In this document: one piece after another, positions 1 through 5,875 of the stretch
Numbering within the stretch: position 1 is the stretch's first letter
How the letters are laid out: each line of letters starts with the position of its first letter
Notes under the pieces: model-generated
Told to the model about the DNA's origin: nothing
The model's input: only the letters and a program-made list of their open reading frames with translations
The model's database searches: none
Made by a program: the position numbers and the translations under genes
Assembly: GCA_005883445.1 (NCBI GenBank)
Contig: VAZL01000218.1
Location: 1-6,014 of the forward strand
Reading direction: 5' to 3'
DNA length: 6,014 nucleotides
Source: Alphaproteobacteria bacterium
GTDB taxonomy: Bacteria; Pseudomonadota; Alphaproteobacteria; Rhizobiales; Xanthobacteraceae

Positions 1-111
1 AACGCCCCCGTCGGTTGCGCTCTTGATGTGGTGAACGCCCGCCTGAGCGCGCGCGATCAAGCTGCGGATCACGCCCTCGTCCGCTGCGGCCAGAATGCGC
101 GCCACGGTCAT
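1..111 (-). CDS. Partial leftward gene, N-terminal 37 codons, product not recognised
   Basis: An open frame on the minus strand starts at ATG 111-109 and runs off the left edge without a stop. The visible protein begins MTVARILAAADEGVIRS and looks like an amphipathic helical start. A GGAGG stands at 119-115, only 3 bases before this ATG; a GTG two codons in (105-103) would have a more usual 9-base spacing and is an equally possible start. About 31 of the 37 codons end in G or C, as in the other genes here, which supports real coding. The gene is divergent from ftsE. No domain can be recognised from so short a piece, and I assign no function. Confidence 0.5.
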   Translation of the reverse strand, partial: MTVARILAAADEGVIRSLIARAQAGVHHIKSATDGGV

Positions 112-363
112 TTTCCTCCGGCGATGCGGCCCGGCCTCCTTTCCGTTGCGCTGACGAGGCCTGCACTTGGCGCTAGCGGGCCTGCGTTAACGAATTCGCT
201 GGAATGGGAAAAACCGATTACCTGCGCATGGCGGGCTTGCTCGCCCGGGCACGTGCAGCAAAGGCAGGGGTCGGACCGCGCGCTCGCTGCTATAAGGCCG
301 GGTCGAGGCAGGCTGCCACACGGCGGTCCCGCCGGACGGCGCGCGCTTTTTGGGGAGAGGCAA
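112..363. promoter_or_regulatory. Divergent spacer between the left-edge gene and ftsE
   Basis: This 252-base spacer should hold promoters for both the leftward gene and the ftsEX block. It contains three 8-base perfect palindromes close together: CGCTAGCG (171-178), CGTTAACG (185-192) and CGAATTCG (191-198), the last two sharing two bases. A TATAAG at 291-296 could be a -10 element for ftsE, but I see no matching TTGAC-like -35 at 16 to 18 bases upstream. The spacer can be read through in the ftsE frame from position 28, but that reading resembles no protein and lies upstream of the family start, so I treat it as non-coding. Confidence 0.35.
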
Positions 364-1023
364 GTGGTCCGGTTCGAGCACGTAGGATTGCGCTATGGCC
401 TCGGGCCCGAGGTCCTGCGGGATCTTACGTTCCGCATCGATTCGCATTCGTTTCAGTTCCTCACCGGCCCCTCGGGGGCCGGCAAGACCTCGCTTTTGCG
501 TCTGTTGTTCCTCTCGCTGCGGCCCACGCGGGGGCTGGTCACGCTGTTCGGCCACGATACCGCCACGCTCAGCAAGGACGACCTCGCTGCGCTGCGGCGG
601 CGCATCGGCATCGTGTTTCAGGATTTCCGGCTGCTCGACCACATGACGACCTTCGAGAACGTGGCTTTGCCGTTGCGGGTGATCGGCCAAAGCGAGGACA
701 GCTATCGCGAGGAGGTGGTCGAACTGCTGAACTGGGTCGGGCTCGGCGATCGCATTTCTGCGCTACCGCCGGTGCTCTCGGGCGGAGAGAAGCAGCGCGC
801 GGCGATCGCGCGGGCGGTGATCGCGCGGCCCCAGCTTCTGCTCGCCGACGAGCCCACGGGCAATGTCGATCCCAATCTGGCCAAGCGGCTGTTGCGGCTA
901 TTCGTCGAGCTCAACAAATCCGGGACTTCGGTCGTCATCGCCACCCACGACATTGCGCTGATGGATCAGTTCGACGCGCGCCGTCTCGTACTGCACCAGG
1001 GTCGCCTGCATGTCTACGACTGA
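364..1023 (+). CDS. ftsE: Cell division ATP-binding protein FtsE
   Basis: This is the cytoplasmic ATPase of the FtsEX complex, which couples ATP hydrolysis at the division site to control of peptidoglycan hydrolases through FtsX. The 219-residue protein has the usual family length and a complete ABC set: Walker A GPSGAGKT (35-42), Q-loop Q86 in IGIVFQDF, signature LSGGEKQR (138-145), Walker B LLLADEP (158-164), D-loop GNVD (166-169) and switch histidine H195. The N-terminus MVRFEHVGLRYG is typical of FtsE. I chose GTG 364 because it gives that N-terminus and follows a purine-rich GGGGAGAGG at 352-360. The frame stays open back to position 28, but that extension is unlike the family. The last 14 bases overlap ftsX, so the two are very likely cotranscribed and translationally coupled. 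The identification is secure. Confidence 0.96.
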   Translation: MVRFEHVGLRYGLGPEVLRDLTFRIDSHSFQFLTGPSGAGKTSLLRLLFLSLRPTRGLVTLFGHDTATLSKDDLAALRRRIGIVFQDFRLLDHMTTFENVALPLRVIGQSEDSYREEVVELLNWVGLGDRISALPPVLSGGEKQRAAIARAVIARPQLLLADEPTGNVDPNLAKRLLRLFVELNKSGTSVVIATHDIALMDQFDARRLVLHQGRLHVYD

Positions 1024-1990
1024 CGCGACCACGAAAGCGGGCCAACAACGCGAACCCGACGCGCCGGCCGCTCCTTCGGCCCAGCCGCTGCCGCGCTTCG
1101 AGACGTCGATCGTGCCGCGGGCAACGATTTCCGGGCGCGCCCTGGTCGCGGTCGTCGCCATCATGACTTTTCTCGCCTCGCTGACGACGGGCGCGGTCCT
1201 GCTGGTGTGCGCCGCCGCGAACGAATGGCAAGCCGACGTGGCGCGCGAGGTCACGATCCAGATCCGCCCGGTCGCCGGGCAAGACATGGAGATCGAGGTT
1301 CTCAAGGCCGTCGTCATCGCGCGTGCCTCCGTCGGCATCGCGGAGGTGCGACCCTATTCCAAGGAAGAAACGGCGCACCTGCTCGAGCCGTGGCTGGGAA
1401 GCGGAGTTCAGCTCGATGATCTGCCGGTCCCGCGCCTCATTGTCGTGCGGATCGCGCCCGGCGCCGCGCCCGACCTCGCACAACTGCGCCAAACGCTCGG
1501 CGAGCAAATCCCGGGCGTGAGCCTCGACGACCATCGCAGCTTTGTCGAGCGTATGCGCGCCATGTCCAGAGCGGTCGTTGCCCTCGGCATCGGCGTGCTC
1601 GTGCTCGTCTTCGCCGCCACCGTGCTCTCGGTCGCCTTCGCCACCCGCGCCGCCATTGCGACCAATCGCCCGGTGATCGAAGTGCTGCATCTCATCGGGG
1701 CCAAGGACAGCTTCATCGCGGCGCATTTCCAGCGACATTTTCTGCAATTGGGCCTGAAGGGGGGACTGATCGGTGGCGGCAGCGCCATCGCGCTGTTCGC
1801 GCTCGCCGGCCTCGCGAGCCGCTCCTTCGTCGGCACGGCGGGGGGCGATCAGTTTGCAGCTTTGTTCGGCGTGTCGTCGATCGGGGTGCAGGGCTATTTG
1901 GCGGTGGTGGCGCAAGTCGGCCTGATCGCCCTCGTCACTGCCGCGACCTCGCGCCATACGGTCAAACGCACGATCGAAACCATTCATTAG
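1010..1990 (+). CDS. ftsX: Cell division protein FtsX (ABC permease)
   Basis: FtsX is the membrane partner of FtsE and carries its signal across the inner membrane to periplasmic peptidoglycan hydrolase activators. The 326-residue protein has a proline/alanine-rich cytoplasmic N-terminus (about 1-43), a first membrane segment (about 44-68), a periplasmic domain (about 70-185), and three further segments (about 187-211, 247-269 and 291-313). This is the four-segment FtsX topology. The stretch EVLHLIGAKDSFIAAHFQRHF begins at 224 and matches the conserved cytoplasmic FtsX region before segment 3; only part of it is needed for recognition (HLIGA, F..HF). The ATG lies inside the 3' end of ftsE (14-base overlap). 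Which periplasmic partner it controls cannot be told from this window. Confidence 0.95.
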   Translation: MSTTDATTKAGQQREPDAPAAPSAQPLPRFETSIVPRATISGRALVAVVAIMTFLASLTTGAVLLVCAAANEWQADVAREVTIQIRPVAGQDMEIEVLKAVVIARASVGIAEVRPYSKEETAHLLEPWLGSGVQLDDLPVPRLIVVRIAPGAAPDLAQLRQTLGEQIPGVSLDDHRSFVERMRAMSRAVVALGIGVLVLVFAATVLSVAFATRAAIATNRPVIEVLHLIGAKDSFIAAHFQRHFLQLGLKGGLIGGGSAIALFALAGLASRSFVGTAGGDQFAALFGVSSIGVQGYLAVVAQVGLIALVTAATSRHTVKRTIETIH

Positions 1991-2058
1991 CTAACTTGCG
2001 GGCAGCATCGCCACCGGCCGCCGAATATTGCGCTATGATTGCGCAGGATGGAGAAGAG

Positions 2059-2748
2059 ATGCCGACGGTTGGATGCCATACCGATGATGACGGAGTCGCC
2101 GGGAGGACAGGTTCGACCGAACGCTCCGCGCCGCGTCCGTTGCTGTGGCGCCTCACCTGGTCGACGCTCGTGCTCTGCGCGTCCGTCGTGCTGCTGGTGG
2201 GGCTCGGATTTCTTTGGTTCATCCGGCAGGTGCCGGCCGTGGAAGTCACGCTCACCCGCGATGCCGATGGCATCGTTGCGTTGACGGGGGGCGCTTCGCG
2301 CATCGCCGATGCGATCGAGTTGTTGGCATCGGGGCGTGGCAAGCGGCTTCTCATTAGCGGCGCGTATCGCGCGACCAATTCCACCGCAATCTCCCGCCTC
2401 AACCCGGAATTCGAGCGCTGGGTGCGTTGCTGCGTCGATTTCGATCGCTCTCTCAATACGCTGGGCAACGCGATCGAGACCAAGCGCTGGGCCGAACATC
2501 GCGGTTTCCGCTCGCTCATCGTGGTGACGTCGAACTATCACATGCCGCGCGCGCTCGCCGAGATCGCGCACCAGCTGCCCGACGTTGTGCTCGTGCCCTT
2601 TCCGGTGGTGACGGACCGCCAGCGTGTGGAGCCGTGGTGGACAGACGGGGTGGCCGCGCGGCGAATGGTGACGGAATACGTGAAATATGTTTTCGTCAAG
2701 CTTCGCATGGGGCTAAAACCCAGCGCTGGCAGTCAAGGGGCGAGCTAG
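2059..2748 (+). CDS. YdcF/ElyC-family (DUF218) membrane-anchored protein
   Basis: The 229-residue protein has a polar N-terminus, one membrane segment (about 33-54) and a DUF218 domain that would face the periplasm. Family marks are DGIVALTGG (70-78), RLLISG (96-101), NTLGNA (133-138) and SNYHMPRA (158-165). Members of this family (E. coli ElyC, SanA, YdcF) are linked to envelope integrity, but the biochemical activity is unsettled, so I name no reaction. ATG 2059 was chosen because GGAG at 2050-2053 precedes it by 5 bases; the frame also offers ATG 2035 and TTG 1996, which lack a good ribosome site. It starts 68 bases after ftsX and probably belongs to the same operon. Adjacent cysteines (124-125) sit between conserved blocks; I cannot say what they do. 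Confidence 0.87.
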   Translation: MPTVGCHTDDDGVAGRTGSTERSAPRPLLWRLTWSTLVLCASVVLLVGLGFLWFIRQVPAVEVTLTRDADGIVALTGGASRIADAIELLASGRGKRLLISGAYRATNSTAISRLNPEFERWVRCCVDFDRSLNTLGNAIETKRWAEHRGFRSLIVVTSNYHMPRALAEIAHQLPDVVLVPFPVVTDRQRVEPWWTDGVAARRMVTEYVKYVFVKLRMGLKPSAGSQGAS

Positions 2749-2789
2749 CTCGTCAAACTGCGTCGCGCCCTGGCTGCGCGCGCAGCCGG
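2741..2789. repeat. Palindromes at the ydcF 3' end and in the ydcF-plsC gap
   Basis: A perfect 12-base palindrome CGAGCTAGCTCG (2741-2752) is centred on the ydcF stop codon. A second perfect palindrome GGCTGCGCGCGCAGCC (2772-2787) lies 20 bases further on; with a G-U and a C-G pair it extends to 2770-2789 and could fold as an 8-pair stem with a GCGC loop. No T-run follows, so it is not a typical intrinsic terminator. It could reduce read-through into plsC, protect an mRNA end, or mean nothing in such GC-rich sequence. Confidence 0.35.
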
Positions 2790-2844
2790 TGAGTAAGATC
2801 AGCCCGCCTCCAGGCCCCTCTCGTCACTGCTCGGTCGGGCAATG

Positions 2845-2850
2845 AGGAGG
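2845..2850 (+). promoter_or_regulatory. Strong Shine-Dalgarno AGGAGG upstream of plsC, out of step with its frame
   Basis: AGGAGG is the best ribosome site in the ydcF-plsC gap. The start codon at ideal distance is TTG 2856 (5-base spacing), but that TTG is in a different frame from plsC. The first usable start in the plsC frame is TTG 2873, 22 bases after the site. One missing base between about 2856 and 2872 would put TTG 2856 in frame and give the N-terminus MLPLRVLLVLVIRS. The site itself is plain; its link to plsC is inferred. Confidence 0.5.
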
Positions 2851-2872
2851 CAACGTTGCTGCCGTTGCGGGT

Positions 2873-3604
2873 TTGCTCGTGCTCGTCATTCGGTCCCTCG
2901 TCTTCAATCTGCTGTTTTACCTCAACCTTCTTGCGCAGATCATCGCGGCGTTGCCGACGCTACTGATGCCGCGCTGGGGCATCATCGCCGTCGCTACGTT
3001 CTGGGCCCGCACCAACCTGTGGCTGCTGCGCGTGATCTGCGGCATCAAGGCCGAGTTCCGCGGCCTGGAAAAAATCCCGCCGGGGCCGCTGCTCGTCTCT
3101 TCCAAGCACCAGTCGCTGTGGGAGACGTTTGCACTGCTGCTGATCTTGCCGGACGCGGCATACATCATGAAGCGCGAACTGCTGTGGATCCCATTCTTCG
3201 GATGGTATGCCTGGAAAGCCGGTATGATCCCGGTCGATCGCAGCAAGGGCTCGCAAGCGCTCGTCGACATGAACGCGTGCGCGCGCCGAGAGCTGGCACG
3301 CAATCGCCAGATCATCATCTTTCCGGAAGGTACCCGCCGGCCCCCCGGCGCCGAGCCGAGATACAAGTACGGCGTGGTGAGTCTCTATTCGGCGATGGAC
3401 GTTCCGTGTCTGCCGATCGCCCTCAATTCCGGCCTGTTCTGGCCGCGACGCTCGATGCGCCGCTATCCCGGGACGATCCGGGTCGAGGTGCTGGATCCGA
3501 TCCCGCCGGGTCTCGGCAAGGAAGCCTTCTTCCAGCGGTTGCAGCGTGATGTCGAAGCTGCGACCGCGCGCCTCGTCGCCGAGGGTGAGCGCGAGCTCAC
3601 CTAG
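2873..3604 (+). CDS. plsC: 1-acyl-sn-glycerol-3-phosphate acyltransferase (PlsC family)
   Basis: The enzyme is expected to move an acyl chain to the sn-2 position of lysophosphatidic acid, giving phosphatidic acid for phospholipid synthesis at the inner membrane. The 243-residue protein starts with a hydrophobic stretch (about 1-33). Acyltransferase blocks follow in order: HQSLWE (79-84), RELLWIPFFGW (101-111), FPEGTR (150-155) and CLPIALNSG (179-187). The first block is H-X4-E, not the textbook H-X4-D; from memory a KHQS-WE form occurs in alphaproteobacterial relatives, so I do not take this as loss of function. The start is uncertain: TTG 2873 is the first start in frame, GTG 2879 is an alternative, and neither has its own good ribosome site. 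It lies 124 bases after ydcF. A lyso-ornithine lipid acyltransferase (OlsA) role is an alternative. Confidence 0.88.
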   Translation: MLVLVIRSLVFNLLFYLNLLAQIIAALPTLLMPRWGIIAVATFWARTNLWLLRVICGIKAEFRGLEKIPPGPLLVSSKHQSLWETFALLLILPDAAYIMKRELLWIPFFGWYAWKAGMIPVDRSKGSQALVDMNACARRELARNRQIIIFPEGTRRPPGAEPRYKYGVVSLYSAMDVPCLPIALNSGLFWPRRSMRRYPGTIRVEVLDPIPPGLGKEAFFQRLQRDVEAATARLVAEGERELT

Positions 3605-3633
3605 AACGGAACGAGAGACGCCTCGCTCGCGCT

Positions 3634-3719
3634 GTCACCTTGAGGCGGCTCATGCCCATCAAGGGACATCTTGAGCGCTGCTGAAGAATGCGTTGCAACG
3701 CTTACCGTCTCAGGATGAC
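3634..3719. repeat. 86-base intergenic element with 15-base imperfect inverted ends
   Basis: The left arm GTCACCTTGAGGCGG (3634-3648) and the right arm CCGTCTCAGGATGAC (3705-3719) are inverted copies matching at 12 of 15 positions; all three differences are transitions, so several remain as G-U pairs in RNA. The 56-base centre includes a perfect palindrome GCGTTGCAACGC (3690-3701) and a further CTTGAG at 3670-3675. The GTCATCCTGAG end motif resembles widely scattered intergenic repeats of rhizobia and other bacteria, as I recall. The element fills most of the gap between the converging plsC and chaC genes, and its right arm contains the chaC stop. It could be a REP/MITE-like repeat, a bidirectional terminator, or both. 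Copy number in the genome is unknown to me. Confidence 0.6.
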
Positions 3720-4240
3720 GAGTTCGCCGCCACTCCCGCTTCGTGTATCCCGGCGAGCCGCTGGGCGATGAGATGCAGCGCCGTCTCGCGATAGCCGAGC
3801 TGCTCGAGCGCTCCGACCGTTGCGATGACGTAGTCGCGGTTGGCGCCGGACTGGCCGTGACCTTGGCGCACGTGATGCAATTGCTGCTCGAGCGAGAGCC
3901 GTCCGGCATATTGCGCGTGTCCACGGTCGACCATGTAGCACAGCGCCGGCACCCGCCGCTCGGGCTCGCGCTTGAGCCAGATCGGGCGCATGTCGCCGCG
4001 GTTGGCCGCGGTCACGCGATAGGCGATGCCGCGACAGGTTCCACCGCGGTCGAGGCCGAGCACGAGACCCGGCCGCTCCGGCGTCCCGCGGTGGACGAAG
4101 GAATAGACGCAGAGCGCCCGATGCGCGCCGACGAGCCTCGCCTCGACGCGCTCGGAAAACGGAAAGTCGGGCCGCCACATCAGCGAGCCATATGCGAACA
4201 CCCAGAGGTCTTCGGTCGCGTGGGCGGGATTCGGATCCAT
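3710..4240 (-). CDS. chaC: ChaC-like gamma-glutamylcyclotransferase
   Basis: Enzymes of this family cleave glutathione in the cytoplasm to 5-oxoproline and Cys-Gly. The 176-residue protein carries the family's N-terminal pocket motif YGSLMW (17-22). It also has WLKRE (88-92), whose E92 I take as the likely catalytic acid by comparison with the RE motif of ChaC proteins, and GQSGANRDYV (129-138) near the end. ATG 4240 was chosen because the protein then begins shortly before WVFAYGSLMW; no Shine-Dalgarno is visible before it. The frame stays open upstream across the whole DUF2125 gene, but that part is its antisense. The final Ser-Ser-stop is encoded inside the right arm of the 3634-3719 repeat, so the C-terminal end may have been changed by that element. 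It converges with plsC and diverges from the DUF2125 gene. Confidence 0.88.
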   Translation of the reverse strand: MDPNPAHATEDLWVFAYGSLMWRPDFPFSERVEARLVGAHRALCVYSFVHRGTPERPGLVLGLDRGGTCRGIAYRVTAANRGDMRPIWLKREPERRVPALCYMVDRGHAQYAGRLSLEQQLHHVRQGHGQSGANRDYVIATVGALEQLGYRETALHLIAQRLAGIHEAGVAANSSS

Positions 4241-4384
4241 GGGGTGTGATATCAAAGAACGCGGCGCTGCGCGCAAGTCGGGAACCGCAGGAGTGCGTTG
4301 ACTTTTGAAACGCCGCAATCGCTGATTTGGAGAGGGCGCGCCGGGGAAGGCGCCACGAGACTTGGCAGGCACAGGAGCGCCATG
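4241..4384. promoter_or_regulatory. Divergent promoter region between chaC and the DUF2125 gene
   Basis: For chaC (minus strand) TTGCGC, 17 bases and GATATC form a weak promoter-like pair; GATATC is at 4253-4248 and leaves only 7 bases before the ATG, which would give a transcript with almost no leader. For the DUF2125 gene, TTGACT at 4298-4303 resembles a -35 element, but the sequence 17 to 18 bases further on (GCTGAT or CTGATT, from 4321) is a poor -10. GGCGCGCC (4335-4342) and GGCGCC (4349-4354) could pair as a short stem. None of this is firm. Confidence 0.3.
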
Positions 4385-5503
4385 ATGTCTCAGTCCGCGT
4401 TCCCCGTGTCCGCTCCACGGCGCCGCTGGCTGCTGTTTCTCCCGTTTGCGCTGGTGCTGCTGCTGGCAGCGGCCTGGACCGGAGTATGGTTCTATGCCGC
4501 CGCGCGCGCGGAGGCGGAGATCGCCGTATGGCGCGAGCGCGAACGGCAGGCCGGCCGGGCGCAAGACTGCGCCTCCCATTCGATCGGCGGCTATCCGTTT
4601 CGCATCGAAGTGCGTTGCGGCGGCGCCAGTTTCGAGCTCAGGGGCAGGCCCACGCTGCAGCTCAAGCTTCCGCTCGCTGTGGTCGCCGTCCAGGTCTATG
4701 ACCCAAAGCTCCTGATCGGGGAGTTTACCGGACCGCTCGAAATCTCCGAGCCGGGAGGTCCCCCCGCCGGCATCGTCAATTGGACTTCGGCCCAGGCCAG
4801 CGTGCGTGGCCTGCCAGCGGGCGTGGAGCGCGCTTCGCTTGCGCTCGTGGAGCCGACCGTCCGCGATCCCAGCATCGCCGCCAACGACGCCGTGTTCAGG
4901 GCGCGGCGATTGGAGCTGCACGGCCGCCCGGTCGCAGGCTCCACTGCCGACAATCCGTTCGTCGAAACCGCGCTGCGGCTCGAAGCGGCCGTCGCGGACA
5001 AGCTCCATCCACTGGCCGCCAAGCCGATCGATGCCGACATCGCCGCCATACTGCGCGGCGTGAACGATATCTCGCCCAAGCCCTGGGCGGCGCGGTTTAG
5101 AGAATGGCAGGCCCGCGACGGCCAGATCGAGATCACCAAGGCGCGCCTGGCGCAGGAGGACGTGATCGCGGTGGGGACCGGCGTCCTCAAGCTCACCCCG
5201 CGCGGCGGTCTCGACGGCGATCTCAAGGTGACCGTCGTCGGTATCGAAAAGGTCCTCAAGATGTTCGGCATCGAACGCATGATGTCGGAAGGGCAGATCG
5301 GGGCAACGTTCAACGCGCTCGATCGATTGATGCCCGGGCTCGGCGGGATCGCGCGCCAAAGCGCGGCTCCCGGCCTGGTCGCGGCGCTCGGCCAGCGCAC
5401 CGAACTCGAGGGCAAACCGGCGGTGGCGTTTCCGATGCGCTTTGTGGATGGCGCGGTTTTCCTCGGGCCGTTTCAGGTGGGCATGGTGTCGCCGCTGTTC
5501 TGA
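4385..5503 (+). CDS. DUF2125 domain protein, membrane-anchored, function unknown
   Basis: The 372-residue protein has a short basic N-terminus (PRRR at 11-14), one hydrophobic segment (about 15-38) that should act as an uncleaved anchor, and a large domain that would lie in the periplasm. I recognise DUF2125 from its layout: a first block with C62, GGYPFRIEVRC (68-78), many beta-rich stretches, and a closing FVDGAVFLGPF (353-363). The two cysteines C62 and C78 could form a disulfide. No catalytic motif is visible and the family has no assigned role that I know of. Two ATGs stand side by side; I prefer 4385 because AGGAG at 4373-4377 is 7 bases before it, and only 4 before ATG 4382. An upstream TTG at 4298 would add 29 residues unlike a membrane-protein start. 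Confidence 0.82.
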   Translation: MSQSAFPVSAPRRRWLLFLPFALVLLLAAAWTGVWFYAAARAEAEIAVWRERERQAGRAQDCASHSIGGYPFRIEVRCGGASFELRGRPTLQLKLPLAVVAVQVYDPKLLIGEFTGPLEISEPGGPPAGIVNWTSAQASVRGLPAGVERASLALVEPTVRDPSIAANDAVFRARRLELHGRPVAGSTADNPFVETALRLEAAVADKLHPLAAKPIDADIAAILRGVNDISPKPWAARFREWQARDGQIEITKARLAQEDVIAVGTGVLKLTPRGGLDGDLKVTVVGIEKVLKMFGIERMMSEGQIGATFNALDRLMPGLGGIARQSAAPGLVAALGQRTELEGKPAVAFPMRFVDGAVFLGPFQVGMVSPLF

Positions 5504-5508
5504 GCGCC

Positions 5509-5534
5509 GGAACGGCATAGGCCTCGAAAGCGTT
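5509..5534 (+). promoter_or_regulatory. EcfG-type general stress promoter, GGAAC-N17-CGTT
   Basis: GGAAC at 5509-5513 and CGTT at 5531-5534 are separated by exactly 17 bases, which is the published EcfG (PhyR/NepR-controlled) promoter pattern of alphaproteobacteria (GGAAC, 16 to 17 bases, CGTT). It points at the PRC-barrel gene, with an expected transcript start near 5541 and a leader of about 65 bases. It begins just after the DUF2125 stop codon. Small PRC-barrel proteins are, as I recall, among reported general-stress regulon members, which fits. The match is exact; activity is inferred. Confidence 0.75.
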
Positions 5535-5547
5535 CGTTTACAAAAGC

Positions 5548-5579
5548 CGGCGAGCGCGTTTCTCCCGAAGCGCTAGCCG
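5548..5579 (+). other. Hairpin in the leader of the PRC-barrel gene
   Basis: CGGCGAGCGC (5548-5557) can pair with GCGCTAGCCG (5570-5579), giving nine pairs around one G-A mismatch and a 12-base loop. No T-run follows. It would lie about 7 bases into a transcript from the predicted EcfG promoter and ends 16 bases before the ribosome site, so it could stabilise the leader. It could instead be the 3' end signal of the DUF2125 transcript. Confidence 0.35.
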
Positions 5580-5605
5580 ACGTGGAATGAGCAACGGAGG
5601 GAGCC

Positions 5606-5875
5606 ATGCAGACCGACACGTCGACTCGTCAGTCCCATAGCTTGATTGCCAGCGACCGGGTTGAAGGCACCCCGGTGCGTCGTTCCGACGGTGGCAAGAT
5701 CGGCACCATCGAGCGCCTTATGATCGATAAGCTCAGCGGCAACGTTGCTTATGTGGTGCTCAGCTTCGGCGGCTTCCTCGGGATGGGACAGAAGCATCTG
5801 CCGATCCCCTGGGCGCGCCTGACTTACGATCGCGCGCTCGGCGCTTACCACCTCGATCTCACCGAGGAGAATTGA
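5606..5875 (+). CDS. PRC-barrel domain protein, apparently cut short by a frameshift
   Basis: The 89-residue product is soluble, without signal peptide or membrane segment. After a polar, Thr/Ser-rich start comes IASDRVEGTPVRR (14-26), then GGKIGTIERLMIDK (29-42), VAYVVLSFGGFLGMG (47-61), LPIPW (65-69) and a YDRALGAYHLDLTEE end (74-88). This is a complete PRC-barrel, a small beta fold otherwise known from photosynthetic reaction-centre subunit H and RimM; the role of stand-alone copies is not settled. ATG 5606 follows a strong GGAGGGAG. As I recall, rhizobial relatives run on for roughly 35 more residues with a tail ending in an aromatic YWG motif. Here that tail exists but is in another frame, and this reading stops early at TGA 5873-5875. 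An EcfG promoter match upstream suggests stress induction. Confidence 0.83.
   Translation: MQTDTSTRQSHSLIASDRVEGTPVRRSDGGKIGTIERLMIDKLSGNVAYVVLSFGGFLGMGQKHLPIPWARLTYDRALGAYHLDLTEEN

Noticed and set aside
28..363. N-terminal extension of FtsE by 112 residues.
   Set aside because: FtsE normally starts at the M-RFE-VGLRYG motif; the extension has no family likeness, and GTG 364 has a ribosome site and gives the standard 219-residue length.
935..1987. A 350-codon minus-strand frame covering all of ftsX.
   Set aside because: The translation is rich in Arg, Asp and Gly with no recognisable family, and it mirrors a secure gene on the other strand.
3608..3633. A second EcfG-like pair, GGAAC with CGCT 17 bases on, just after plsC.
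   Set aside because: The -10 part is mismatched and no rightward gene follows; the next gene is chaC on the opposite strand.
4281..4306. GGAAC at 4281 as a possible EcfG promoter for the DUF2125 gene.
   Set aside because: No CGTT stands at 16 or 17 bases; the only CGTT nearby (4296-4299) is 10 bases away.
4241..5518. The minus-strand frame of chaC stays open for 426 further codons, giving an apparent 602-residue protein.
   Set aside because: The extension is exactly antisense to the well-supported DUF2125 gene, has no domain-like pattern, and ChaC proteins begin near the YGSLMW motif. Open antisense frames are common at this GC content.
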